From contig CAWKGC010000021.1 of assembly GCA_963849005.1 (NCBI GenBank), positions 1 to 64,000 on the forward strand: DNA of 64,000 bases. The letters are read 5' to 3'. This document shows positions 45,346-55,098 of this stretch, in pieces (the stretch's first letter is position 1; the number at the start of each line of letters is the position of its first letter). The stretch comes from CAWKGC01 sp963849005. GTDB lineage: Bacteria; Pseudomonadota; Gammaproteobacteria; Burkholderiales; Usitatibacteraceae. Made by a program: the position numbers and the translations under genes. Below the pieces are notes generated by a model that saw only the letters and a list, made by a program, of their open reading frames with translations, did not search any database and was not told the DNA's origin.

Positions 45346-47019
45346 AGGACGGAACAGTTCCGAGCGGTCGCCCGGCCGCGCGCCGCGCCAGATTTCCTGG
45401 AAACCCTCGGGCGGCGCGGCGGGCTGGCTGCACGGGCCCTGTTCGAGGAAAAGTCGCAGTTCTGCGCGTTTGGGATGCGACTTGCCGGTAGGTGCGCAGC
45501 CCGCGAAATAGTCGAGCAGGGCGCGCTGCGGGTCGCCCAATCCGGCCGAGGCGATGCACAGGTGGCTCGAAGGCATCGCGGACATCATCGAAGCGAACAT
45601 GCCCCGATAGCTGCGAGCCTGGTCGATCAGGGGCAGGCCGAGGGCCATTACCAGCATCCAGACCATGGTGATGCCGGCGGCCCAGTTGACGATCGCGCGC
45701 CGGTTGTTGCGCAGCGACCTTGCGACCACCACGACCCAGACCAGCGTCAAGGCGGCGGCGAGCGCGACCGAGACAGGGCGGAAACCGTAGGTGAAGCCGG
45801 GGATTTCCCTCTGCACCCATTGCGCGGCGATCTCCGGCGCGCCGGTGAGCACCGCATACCAGCCGATCCAGAGCACCGCGCCGAAGAGGAGGAACGTGGT
45901 CACGCCGAACCAATCGAGCGCGGAGGCCGCGCCGCGCGGCAGTGAATCGATCTCGGCCACGGCGAGCATGGTGAGCGGCACCAGCATCGGCAGTGCGCTT
46001 ACGTCGCGGGCCTCGCCGAACAAGCGTCAGCACGACGAAAAAAACGGCGAATGCCACCAGCGGCAAGCGCAATTCGTCGCGCTCGGCGAGGTTCTTGCGC
46101 GCACGCCAGACGGCCCAGGCGGCGAGCGGCAAGGCTGGCCAAGCATGCCACGGCAGGATCCTCACGAAATAGCCCAGCCCATCGATGAAAGCGGCTGCGT
46201 ATCTACGATCGGCGCGCGCAGCCCCGATGCGGCGACCAGCCACTGCGCAGGCAATTGCGGCGAAATGTGGAAGAGCAGCAAGGGCCAGAACGCCATCAGC
46301 GGGATGGCGCATGCCGCCGCGGCGAGGCAGGTCGACGCGTAATTGCGCGTGCGCCACGTGGCGAGCAACGCGGGCAGCGCGACGACAAGCGCAATCAGCA
46401 AGAGTCGTCGGCAGGGCCCCGTCGCCCAGGAAGGCCATGCCGATGCCTGTGCCAAGCCATGCACCTCCCGCCAGCGCCGTTCGCGCGCCAGCACCAGGCC
46501 GTAGAAGGCGATCGCCACGCCGGTCAGCCCGGCAAGGTCGGAGTTCATCTCGTGCGCGCGTATCAGCAGCCCGATGCAGCCGATGAAGAGCAGCACGCCG
46601 ACACGTTCGCCGCGTTCGCCCGCAAGGCGCCGTGCGGCGAAGGAAACGAAGGCGAGGGTGGTTGCCATGAACACGCCGGTGGCGAGCCGCGCCGCGTCGT
46701 GCGGGGGCAACATCCATCCGAAGAGTTTCGAGGTGAGCGCCGCGACCCAGAAATACAGCGGCCCGCGCTCGAGGAACGGCTCGCCGGCGAGCATCGGCAC
46801 GATCCAGTCGCCGCTGGCGAGCATGTGCCGTACCGGGGCGAAAGTGACGGCCTCGTCCGGTTTCCACGGGTCGTGCCCGATGAGGCCGGGAAACAGCCAT
46901 GCCGCGCAGACGATCAGGAACAGGACCGTCTTGACCCGCGTTGCCGTGCCGTCATAGGCGATCGGGCGCTTGAGCGTGTCCGAAAGGTGGTCGGCGACGC
47001 GGCTCACGGACTGGTTCAT
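45324..47019 (-). CDS. GT39/ArnT-like membrane glycosyltransferase (several frameshifts)
   Basis: Multi-helix protein of about 560 residues. The N-terminal frame (from 47019) has FLIVCAAWLFPGLIGHDPWK followed by PDEAVTFAPVRHMLASGDWI, matching the GT39 acidic motif in the first periplasmic loop, then ERGPLYFWVAALTSKLFGWM. After breaks near 46460, 46415, 46197 and 46023 it continues through GTGIGMAFLGDGALP, TCLAAAACAIPLMAFWPLLL, YFVRILPWHAWPALPLAAWA and IDSLPRGAASALDWFGVTTF, ending around SHPKRAELRLFLEQGPCSQP. The last bases before the stop are uncertain because of another break. Such enzymes move sugars from polyprenyl phosphate to lipid A or protein. Acceptor unknown. Confidence 0.7.
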
Positions 47020-47063
47020 GGCGGCATTTTACGCTGGCGCGCGCGCCGGCTCCGGCGCCACAA

Positions 47064-47092
47064 AACGAAAAAGGGCAGCCTCGGCTGCCCTT
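47064..47092 (-). terminator. Rho-independent terminator of rpmE2
   Basis: On the minus strand a 10-base stem, AAGGGCAGCC (47092-47083) with GGCTGCCCTT (47080-47071), encloses a GA loop and is followed by a T tract (complement of AAAAA at 47068-47072) and TTTTG. It lies 23 bases after the L31 stop. Confidence 0.88.
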
Positions 47093-47114
47093 CTTGCCAC
47101 GGTCATGCGGGACC

Positions 47115-47375
47115 TTACTCGGCAGCCTTGGGCTTGCGCGCATAGCGCTTGTTGAACTTGTCCACGCGGCCGGCGGTGTCCATGATCTTCTGCTTGCCGG
47201 TGTAGAACGGATGCGATTCCGAGGAGATGTCCAGCTTGTAGACCGGATATTCCTTGCCGTCCTTCCAGGTCATCTTCTCGCCGGCGGCGACGGTCGAGCG
47301 GGTGACAAAGCCGAAGTCGCAGCTCGTGTCGAGGAACAGGACTTCGCGGTAATTCGGGTGGATGCCGTCTTTCAT
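47115..47375 (-). CDS. rpmE2: 50S ribosomal protein L31 type B
   Basis: Ribosomal protein of 86 residues. MKDGIHPNYREVLFLDTSCD, FVTRSTVAAGEKMTWKDGKE and SHPFYTGKQKIMDTAGRVDK are the type B L31 pattern. The paired zinc-binding cysteines of type A L31 are absent, as expected for the zinc-independent form. The start ATG at 47375 follows GGAAAG. It is transcribed alone, from a promoter near 47460 to the terminator at 47064. In other bacteria zinc status controls such paralogues; no Zur box was identified here. Confidence 0.93.
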   Translation of the reverse strand: MKDGIHPNYREVLFLDTSCDFGFVTRSTVAAGEKMTWKDGKEYPVYKLDISSESHPFYTGKQKIMDTAGRVDKFNKRYARKPKAAE

Positions 47376-47458
47376 GGTCTTTCCTTTGATCGATTGTTGG
47401 CGCCGAATGGACGGTCGGGCAGGATGCCTATGTGCCGTCCCCGGTACCGGGAAGCCCG

Positions 47459-47490
47459 ATATTATGCCGCAAATCGTCAATCAAAGCAAA
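47459..47490 (-). promoter_or_regulatory. Probable rpmE2 promoter
   Basis: On the minus strand the stretch reads TTTGCT, then eighteen bases, then CATAAT running into TAATAT (plus coordinates 47459-47490). It is the only AT-rich patch in the 202-base gap between rho and rpmE2 and lies 84 bases before the ATG. Confidence 0.45.
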
Positions 47491-47577
47491 GGCTTGAACC
47501 CATGCCTGCTCGCCGGCGTTGACCGGCGACCTGTCGTCCGGTCCAACGACGTTCCCGCTATCCGCCGTTCGCTTCGC

Positions 47578-48843
<1,266 letters not shown>

Positions 48844-48995
48844 GACGACGAGCCTGCTAGGGTGGCGGCGCGCGGAAATGACACCGCAGCGCGCGAAGGA
48901 GACTGCTTGCTAGGGGATGCCTGGCTGCGAAGTGCTGCGGGGGCTTGGCGCGACTGTTGCGAGCGAACAGCCAGGATGAATCGAGACTAATGGTT

Positions 48996-49322
48996 TCAGA
49001 TGTTGGTGTCAATGAACTGGCTGAGCTGGCACTTGGACAGCGCGCCGACCTTGCTTGCCTCGACGTTGCCGTTCTTGAACAGCATCAGCGTCGGGATGCC
49101 GCGGATGCCGAATGCGCGAAGTGTCCTGGAATTCTCGTCGATGTTGATCTTGGCGACCTTGAGCCGGCCCGAGTATTCCTTGGCGAGCTCGTCGAGCGCC
49201 GGGGCGATCATCTTGCAGGGGCCGCACCACTCCGCCCAGTAGTCGACCAGCACGGGCGTGTCGGATTGCAGGACTTCCTGGTCGAAGGAGTCGTCGGTGA
49301 TGTGGATGATGGATTCGCTCAT
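48996..49322 (-). CDS. trxA: Thioredoxin
   Basis: Thioredoxin of 108 residues. The redox motif WCGPC (C33 and C36) follows PVLVDYWAE, and the cis-proline segment IRGIPTLMLFKNG is present. It keeps cytoplasmic proteins reduced and supplies MsrC and peroxiredoxin-type enzymes. The start ATG at 49322 has GAGG eight bases upstream on the minus strand; the open frame continues upstream without homology. rho lies 152 bases downstream in the same direction. The frame is intact, in contrast to rho next door. Confidence 0.95.
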   Translation of the reverse strand: MSESIIHITDDSFDQEVLQSDTPVLVDYWAEWCGPCKMIAPALDELAKEYSGRLKVAKINIDENSRTLRAFGIRGIPTLMLFKNGNVEASKVGALSKCQLSQFIDTNI

Positions 49323-49521
49323 GGCCGCCTCTTCAGGTTCCGGGGATGGGGTCTGGCAATGCCGGGGGAGGGGTGCTGCGGATGCCGAATAGTAATCGAA
49401 AGCGGCCTGCGCAGGGAAGAGCGGCGACGAAGGTCGCCTGGGAGGTGGCTCGCGGCCGCGCGATTTGGTAAACTGCCACGCTTTCACCCGACCCGCTCGC
49501 GCGCTTCCGAAAGGCCTTCCC

Positions 49522-49845
49522 ATGACCTATGTCGTTACCGAGTCGTGCATCAAGTGCAAGTACACCGACTGCGTCGACGTCTGCCCCGTGGACTGTTTCC
49601 GCGAAGGCCCGAACATGCTGGTGATCGACCCCGACGAGTGCATCGACTGCACCCTGTGCGTGGCCGAATGCCCGGTGGAGGCGATCTTCGCCGAGGAAGA
49701 CGTTCCCGAGAAGCAGCGCCCTTTCATCAAGATCAATGCCGAACTGTGCAAGGGCTGGCCGGCGCTGGTCGAGCGCAAGCCCGGGCCGCCGGACGCCGAC
49801 GAATGGGCGAAGGTCGTCGACAAGGCCCATCTGATCGAGAAATAG
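49522..49845 (+). CDS. fdxA: Seven-iron ferredoxin FdxA
   Basis: Ferredoxin of 107 residues. C9, C12, C17, C21 and C25 (SCIKCKYTDCVDVCPVDC) and the second group in ECIDCTLCVAECPVEA place a [3Fe-4S] and a [4Fe-4S] cluster, as in Azotobacter-type FdxA. The C-terminal region KINAELCKGWPALVERKPGP is also characteristic. The ATG at 49522 is chosen because homology starts there. It is divergent from trxA. A TAAACT hexamer at 49469-49474 could be its -10, with a poor -35. Confidence 0.92.
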   Translation: MTYVVTESCIKCKYTDCVDVCPVDCFREGPNMLVIDPDECIDCTLCVAECPVEAIFAEEDVPEKQRPFIKINAELCKGWPALVERKPGPPDADEWAKVVDKAHLIEK

Positions 49846-49985
49846 TCGCTGTTGGGGCAGGTCGGGAAGCGGGAACGGCGCTCGACCGGACGGAAAGGCG
49901 CCGCCGGTCAGCGCCGGCAAGCAGGAACCGCGCGAGACCAGACGGGAAGTCGCTGCTGGTCACGGCAGGCAAGCAAGAACGGCGC

Positions 49986-50971
49986 TCAGTCGTAAAGCTT
50001 CTGCCGCGCCTTGCCGCGGAACACGTAGTACGTGAACACCGTGTAGCAGGCGATCATCGGCAGCACTATCACGCAACCGATCAGCATCACTTTCAGCGCC
50101 GAGGGATGCGACGCCGCTTCCCAGATCGTCATTCGATCGATGACGAGGTAAGGGAACAGGCTGAAGGCAAGGCCGAGGAAGGCAAGCACGAAGATCGCGA
50201 TCGCGCCGAAGAACGGCCCGGCCTCCGCGCGCTTTTCGCCCTGCCGCAGCAATCCGACCTCCCGCCAGATCCAGAGCCACGCTGCGCCGCAGGCAATCGG
50301 CAGGAGCATCAGGGGCGCGGTCCCGGGAAAATCGAACCACTTCTCGCGCACCGTGGCGCTCACGATCGGCGTGGCGAGGCTGACGAGCGCCACGCCCAGC
50401 GCAACCCAGAGCAGCCCCCAGCGCGCCCACGCGACCGCTTTCTTCTGCAGCGCGCCTTCGGTGCGCAGGATCAGCCAGGTTGCGCCGAGGAGCACGTAGC
50501 CTCCGCACAGGGCCGCGCCGGTGACCATCGCGAACAGGAAATAGCCGAAGCCCGATTCGAACCCCGTGATGTAGCGGCCGAGCATCAGGCCCTGCGCGAA
50601 GGAAGCGAGGAACGATCCCGCCCAGAACAGCCAGTTCCACAGCTCGCGATGCCAGCCCTCGGCCTTCACGCGAAACTCGAAGGCCACGCCGCGGAACATG
50701 AGCCCGATCAGCATCGCCACGACCGGCAGGTAAAGCGCGCCGAGGATGACGCCATGCGCCATCGGGAATGCGACGAGCAGGATGCCGATGCCCAGCACCA
50801 GCCAGGTCTCGTTGGCGTCCCAGAACGGGCCGATCGAGGAGACCATGAAGTCCTGCTCGACCGACGTGCGGCGGGCATCAGCATGCCGACGCCGAGGTCG
50901 TAGCCGTCGAGCACGACGTAGGCGAGCATCGCCACGCCCATCAGCACGGTGAAGATCAGCGGCAGGTCCAT
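49986..50971 (-). CDS. cydB: Cytochrome bd-type oxidase subunit II (one frameshift)
   Basis: Membrane subunit of about 328 residues. The N-terminal frame has LPLIFTVLMGVAMLAYVVLD, then GYDLGVGMLMPA. A break near 50870 shifts to the frame with MVSSIGPFWDANETWLVLGI, GALYLPVVAMLIGLMFRGVA and AWLWIWREVGLLRQ, ending TVFTYYVFRGKARQKLYD. Here the fit needs a lost base or two gained ones, unlike most breaks in this window. Nine helices fit CydB/CioB. Its start is one base after the stop of a 51-aa ORF that separates it from cydA. Confidence 0.87.
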
Positions 50972-50972
50972 G

Positions 50973-51128
50973 TCAGCTCCCCGCCGCGGCAACGCCGGCG
51001 CCGGCGCCGGGACCGGAATGCGACAGCGGCTTCGCGGACTCCGCGCCCTTGCCCGCCATGTGCGTGAGCACCACCATGTAAGCGATGAACATCGCCGCGT
51101 AGGAAAGGACATACCCCGTGAGGCTCAT
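50973..51128 (-). CDS. 51-aa single-helix protein between cydA and cydB
   Basis: Small intact frame starting MSLTGYVLSYAAMFIAYMVV, one clear membrane helix, then LTHMAGKGAESAKPLSHSGP and a Gly/Ala tail. Its ATG overlaps the cydA stop by four bases, and its stop is followed one base later by the cydB ATG. Such gap-free packing strongly suggests it is translated. Known small bd-oxidase subunits (CydX, CydH/CydY) are 30-40 residues and usually sit outside the A-B pair, so the position is unusual. A role as an accessory oxidase subunit is inference from position and topology. Confidence 0.65.
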   Translation of the reverse strand: MSLTGYVLSYAAMFIAYMVVLTHMAGKGAESAKPLSHSGPGAGAGVAAAGS

Positions 51129-52333
51129 TCCGAGCTGGCCGGCGGCACGTCCCCGATCGCGTCTTTCGTTCTCAGCACGCCGGCCACCAGCCACGGCTGG
51201 CGGCCGATCTCGGTCACCATCCAGCCGGCGAGCGTCGCCACCCAGCCGGAGAAGGTGAACGCGGCAAAGGTCCACAGCAGCCAGCGCGGCGGCGCGCGCC
51301 CCTTGCGCATCAGCCAGGTGCCCAGCCAGGCAAGCGCGAGCATCCCCATTCCCATGCCGACCATGATCCTGAAGGAAAAGAACACGGGCGCGACGGGCGG
51401 GGTGTCCGGGGCGAACGCATCGAGCCCCTGCAGCTCGGCATCGGCATCGTGCCTGAGGATCAGGCTGGCGCCGCGCGGGATCTCGATGGCAAAGTCGTTG
51501 CGCTTGGTCGTCTCGTTTGGAATCGCGAACAGCACCAGCGGCACGCCCTTCCCGGTCTTCCAGATCGCCTCCATCGCCGCGATCTTGGCCGGCTGGTGTT
51601 CGAGCGTGTTGAGGCCATGGTGGTCGCCGACGATCGCCTGCAGCGGGGCAAGGATCGCGGCAACCATCGCGGCGGTGCGCAGCGTCGACAACGCGCCCTT
51701 GTCGCCGGCGGCCTTGAGCAGGCGCCATGCGGAGAGGCCTGCGATCACGAACGACGCCGTCAACCCCGAGGCAAGCAGCATGTGCGTGAAGCGGTAGGGG
51801 AAGGACGGGTTGAAGATCACCGCGATCCAGTCGCCCGCGATGAGCGCGCCTCCGTCCATGACGTGCCCGGCCGGCGTCTGCATCCAGGAATTGAGCGCGA
51901 GGATCCAGAACGCGGAGGTCGTGGTGCCCACCGCGACCAGCACGGTGGCGCCGATATGCATCCACGGGGGAACACGGTTCATGCCGAACAGCATCACGCC
52001 GAGGAAGGTCGCCTCGAGGAAGAACGCGGTGAGCACTTCGTACGCGAGCAGCGGTCCGGCGATGTTGCCGACCGCCTTCATGTAGCCGGGCCAGTTGGTG
52101 CCGAACTGGAACGACATGACGATGCCCGAGACCACGCCCATGGCGAAGGTGAGCGCGAACACCTTGGTCCAGAGCCGGTAGGTGTGCAGCCAGGCGATGT
52201 CGCCGCTGCGGTGGTAGCGGATGCGGAAGTAGAGCAGGTACCAGCACAACGCGATGGTCAGCGTCGGGAACAGGATGTGGAAGGCGATGTTCAGCCCGAA
52301 TTGCGTGCGCGCAAGGAGGATCGCTTCGTCCAT
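51125..52333 (-). CDS. cydA: Cytochrome bd-type oxidase subunit I, short form
   Basis: Membrane subunit of 402 residues holding the haems. The ligand H19 is in LNIAFHILFP, the second histidine is in SFPYRFTHMLLASG, and the methionine ligand region is FSFRIMVGMGMGM. The quinol-loop signature reads LNTLEHQPAKIAAMEAIWKT, and GWMVTEIGRQPWLVAGVL is the conserved GRQPW. The protein is much shorter than E. coli CydA (about 520), with a reduced Q-loop as in the CioA/cyanide-insensitive group, and even shorter than usual CioA. It overlaps the 51-aa ORF by four bases. It is a high-affinity quinol oxidase of the inner membrane. Confidence 0.88.
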   Translation of the reverse strand: MDEAILLARTQFGLNIAFHILFPTLTIALCWYLLYFRIRYHRSGDIAWLHTYRLWTKVFALTFAMGVVSGIVMSFQFGTNWPGYMKAVGNIAGPLLAYEVLTAFFLEATFLGVMLFGMNRVPPWMHIGATVLVAVGTTTSAFWILALNSWMQTPAGHVMDGGALIAGDWIAVIFNPSFPYRFTHMLLASGLTASFVIAGLSAWRLLKAAGDKGALSTLRTAAMVAAILAPLQAIVGDHHGLNTLEHQPAKIAAMEAIWKTGKGVPLVLFAIPNETTKRNDFAIEIPRGASLILRHDADAELQGLDAFAPDTPPVAPVFFSFRIMVGMGMGMLALAWLGTWLMRKGRAPPRWLLWTFAAFTFSGWVATLAGWMVTEIGRQPWLVAGVLRTKDAIGDVPPASSE

Positions 52334-52386
52334 TGTTTCCCGATGGGCTCATTCGGTGAGCCAACGCAGGACGTATTATCCACGGC

Positions 52387-55098
52387 ATGGTTCCTTCAGT
52401 GATGACGAGGGTCGATTTATTCGCGCAGGTCGCGAAAGGGCACGACGCGGGCATCACGGTCGTGACCCCCAACCGGCGGCTCGCGCAGGTCCTTGTCGGC
52501 GAGTTCGACGCGGCCCAGTCCGCGCAGGGGCTCGCGCGCTGGGACTCGGCGGATATCCTCCCCCTGGGGGCGTTTGTCGCGCGAACATGGTCGGACGCCC
52601 TCCACGGCCGGCAGGGCAATGCGCTCGCCGCCCCCCTCACGCCGGCGCAGGAACTGGCCCTGTGGATGCAGGTCATCCGCAGCGGCAGCCCCGAAGAGGT
52701 CTTTCTCTCCACGCCGGAAGCGGCAGCGCTCGCCATGCAGGCGTGGCAGCTCGAGCACGAATGGCAGCTTCGCGACGCCCGCCCGGCCGCGGAAGACGCA
52801 AGAGTGTTCCGCGATTGGGCGAAACGCTACGTTGCCGAGTGCGGCCGGCTCGGCGCGATCGATGGCGCGCGCCTTCCGGACAGCGTTGCCGCGCTCTATC
52901 GCGAAAGCTCGGCTGCTCCCCCCCGGCAACTGGTGTGCGCCGGATTCGACATCGTCACGCCGCAACTGGGCGCCTTGCTCGCCGCCGTCGCCGGGGCGGG
53001 ATGCGCCGTGGCGCACCTTGCGCCGCTCGCCGGGGAGGCCGGGCGAATCGTGCGCAGGCCGTGCGCGGACGCGCGCGCGGAAGTCACCGAGGCCGCGGCC
53101 TGGGCAAGGTCCCGGCTCGATGCCGATCCGCAAGCGCGCATCGGCATCGTCGTGCCCGAGCTTGCCTCGCGCCGCGCGGCCTTGCAACGGGCGCTCGCCG
53201 CGGCGATGGAACCGGGAAGGCTGTGGCCCTCGGCGTCGGCGCGCCCGTACAATTTCTCGCTGGGCGAACCGCTTGCCGGCCATGCGCTGGTGGCCGATGC
53301 CCTCGCGCTCCTCGCGCTGTGCGGCCCGCGCATTGCCTTCGACGAAGCAAGCAGGTTGCTGCGTTCGCCATTCATCGCCGGGGCGGAAACGGAACTCGCG
53401 GCGCGCGCTCGCCTGGACGCCTGGGTGCGCGAGCGCGTCTCCCTCCACGTGGCGCTGGACCGCCTTGCCGCGCTGGCGGGGCACCCCGAGGCGCCGGCCT
53501 GTCCGGTCCTGCGCGATCGCCTCGCGCGGCTGGCAAGGGCGCGACGCGAGAAGTTGTTCGAAGCGCAGCTGCCGTCCGGTTGGGCGCGCGCTTTCGGCGA
53601 TGCGCTGGCGACGGCCGGCTTTCCCGGGGAACGCGGGCTCGATTCCGCCGAGCACCAGACGCTGGCGAAGCTGCACGAACTCTTCACCGAGCTTGCCTCG
53701 CTGGACCGGGTGTCGGGGAAACTGCGGTTTTCCGATGCGCTTGCGCGGCTTGCGCGCATGGCGGCCGCAACGCCGTTCCAGCCCGAGACGCCGAACGTCC
53801 CGGTGCAGGTGCTCGGCGTGCTCGAGGCCGCGCAACTTGAATTCGACCATCTCTGGGTGATGGGGCTTTCGGAAGAAGTGTGGCCTTCGCCCGCGCGCCC
53901 GAATCCCTTGCTGCCGATGGAGCGCCAACGCGCGGCCGGCATTCCGCAAGCCTCGGCCGAGGCATCGCTCGCGTTCTGCCGGCGCATTGCGCTGGGCTGG
54001 CAGCAGGCGGCCGCAGAGGTGGTCCTGTCGCATCCCCTGCGCGAAGGCGATCGCGAGCTGCTCCCCAGCCCGCTCATCGCCGGCATCGCGGCGGCCGAAG
54101 GCGAGGCGGATCGCGGCGATTCATGGGGCGCGATGATCTTCGCCGGCGCGGCAAGGGAAACATTCGAAGATGCCACGGCGCCTGCGCTCGCAAGCGACGC
54201 CGGCGCTGCATGGCGGCGCGCAAATCCTTCGCGACCAGGCCTTGTGCCCGTTTCGCGCCTTCGCCCGCCAGCGCCTGCATGCACAATCGCCGGAGATGCC
54301 CCACGACGCGCTCGATGCGATGGAGCGAGGCATCCTCATGCACGCCGTGCTGGCGAAGGCGTGGAAGGAGGCCGGCACGCGCGCAGCAATGGACGCGCTT
54401 GGCGAGGCGGGCCGCGAGGCGCTCATCGCCGAAGCTGCGACCAGGCGGTCAGGCGCAAGCAGCGGGATCGTCCGGAACTCGCGGGCCAACGCTTCGCCGC
54501 GCTCGAAAAGGGACGCCTTGCCCGCGTGGCGCGCGAGTGGATCGAGTACGAGCTCGGCACGCGGGATGATTTCACCGTGGAGGCGGTGGAGGAAAAGCGC
54601 CTGCTCGCGCTGGGGCCGCTCAGCCTGCGCACGCGCCTCGATCGCGTGGATGTGCTGCCCGACGGCAGCCGCATCGTGATCGACTACAAGGCGACCGCGC
54701 CCGGCGCCGGCGCCTGGCTCTCGCCGCGGCCCGAGGAGCCGCAGCTTCCCCTCTATCTCGTGGCGGGCGAGGCTGGCGCCGCGGCAATCGCCTTCGCGCA
54801 GGTGAAGGCGGGAGACGTGAAGTTCGTTTCGCTCGCGCGAGACGAGTCCGTGCTGCCCAACGCGAAGGTGCCCAAGGGAGAAGAGGGCGCCGCTCCCGGG
54901 GCGCGCTGGCAGGCGCAGGTCGCCGTTTGGGGACGGGAGCTCGAGCGGCTTGCGGTGGAATTCGTCGCGGGCGACGCGCGCGTCGATCCGAAGCAGCCGG
55001 GCAAGACCTGCAATGGCTGCGACCTGCATGCCTTGTGCCGCATCCATGAGCGCACCGCGCTGTACGACGAAGAGGGCGAAAATGGCAGCGAAGCCTGA
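52387..55098 (+). CDS. AddB/RecB-like PD-(D/E)XK nuclease, probable DNA repair protein (two frameshifts)
   Basis: Protein of about 903 residues. The N-terminal two thirds resemble an inactivated helicase of the AddB type (ITVVTPNRRLAQVLVGEFDA, VLGVLEAAQLEFDHLWVMGL, SEEVWPSPARPNPLLPMERQ). The nuclease domain is C-terminal, with AMERGILMHAVLAKAW, then RLDRVDVLPDGSRIVIDYKA holding the D-x(n)-D/E-x-K site, and CNGCDLHALC, probably part of an iron-sulfur knot. Breaks near 54205 and 54448 each need one base corrected. It matches the group annotated as probable DNA repair protein in betaproteobacteria. It overlaps the AddA-like gene by 17 bases, so both form a complex acting on DNA ends. Confidence 0.8.
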   Translation: MVPSVMTRVDLFAQVAKGHDAGITVVTPNRRLAQVLVGEFDAAQSAQGLARWDSADILPLGAFVARTWSDALHGRQGNALAAPLTPAQELALWMQVIRSGSPEEVFLSTPEAAALAMQAWQLEHEWQLRDARPAAEDARVFRDWAKRYVAECGRLGAIDGARLPDSVAALYRESSAAPPRQLVCAGFDIVTPQLGALLAAVAGAGCAVAHLAPLAGEAGRIVRRPCADARAEVTEAAAWARSRLDADPQARIGIVVPELASRRAALQRALAAAMEPGRLWPSASARPYNFSLGEPLAGHALVADALALLALCGPRIAFDEASRLLRSPFIAGAETELAARARLDAWVRERVSLHVALDRLAALAGHPEAPACPVLRDRLARLARARREKLFEAQLPSGWARAFGDALATAGFPGERGLDSAEHQTLAKLHELFTELASLDRVSGKLRFSDALARLARMAAATPFQPETPNVPVQVLGVLEAAQLEFDHLWVMGLSEEVWPSPARPNPLLPMERQRAAGIPQASAEASLAFCRRIALGWQQAAAEVVLSHPLREGDRELLPSPLIAGIAAAEGEADRGDSWGAMIFAGAARETFEDATAPALASDAGAAWRRANPSRPGLVPVSRLRPPAPACTIAGDAPRRARCDGARHPHARRAGEGVEGGRHARSNGRAWRGGPRGAHRRSCDQAVRRKQRDRPELAGQRFAALEKGRLARVAREWIEYELGTRDDFTVEAVEEKRLLALGPLSLRTRLDRVDVLPDGSRIVIDYKATAPGAGAWLSPRPEEPQLPLYLVAGEAGAAAIAFAQVKAGDVKFVSLARDESVLPNAKVPKGEEGAAPGARWQAQVAVWGRELERLAVEFVAGDARVDPKQPGKTCNGCDLHALCRIHERTALYDEEGENGSEA

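Noticed and set aside
48945..50903. 652-codon plus-strand open frame over trxA, fdxA and cydB
   Set aside because: It overlaps three recognised genes, one of them (fdxA) on the same strand in another frame, and its composition is low-complexity RE/HQ.
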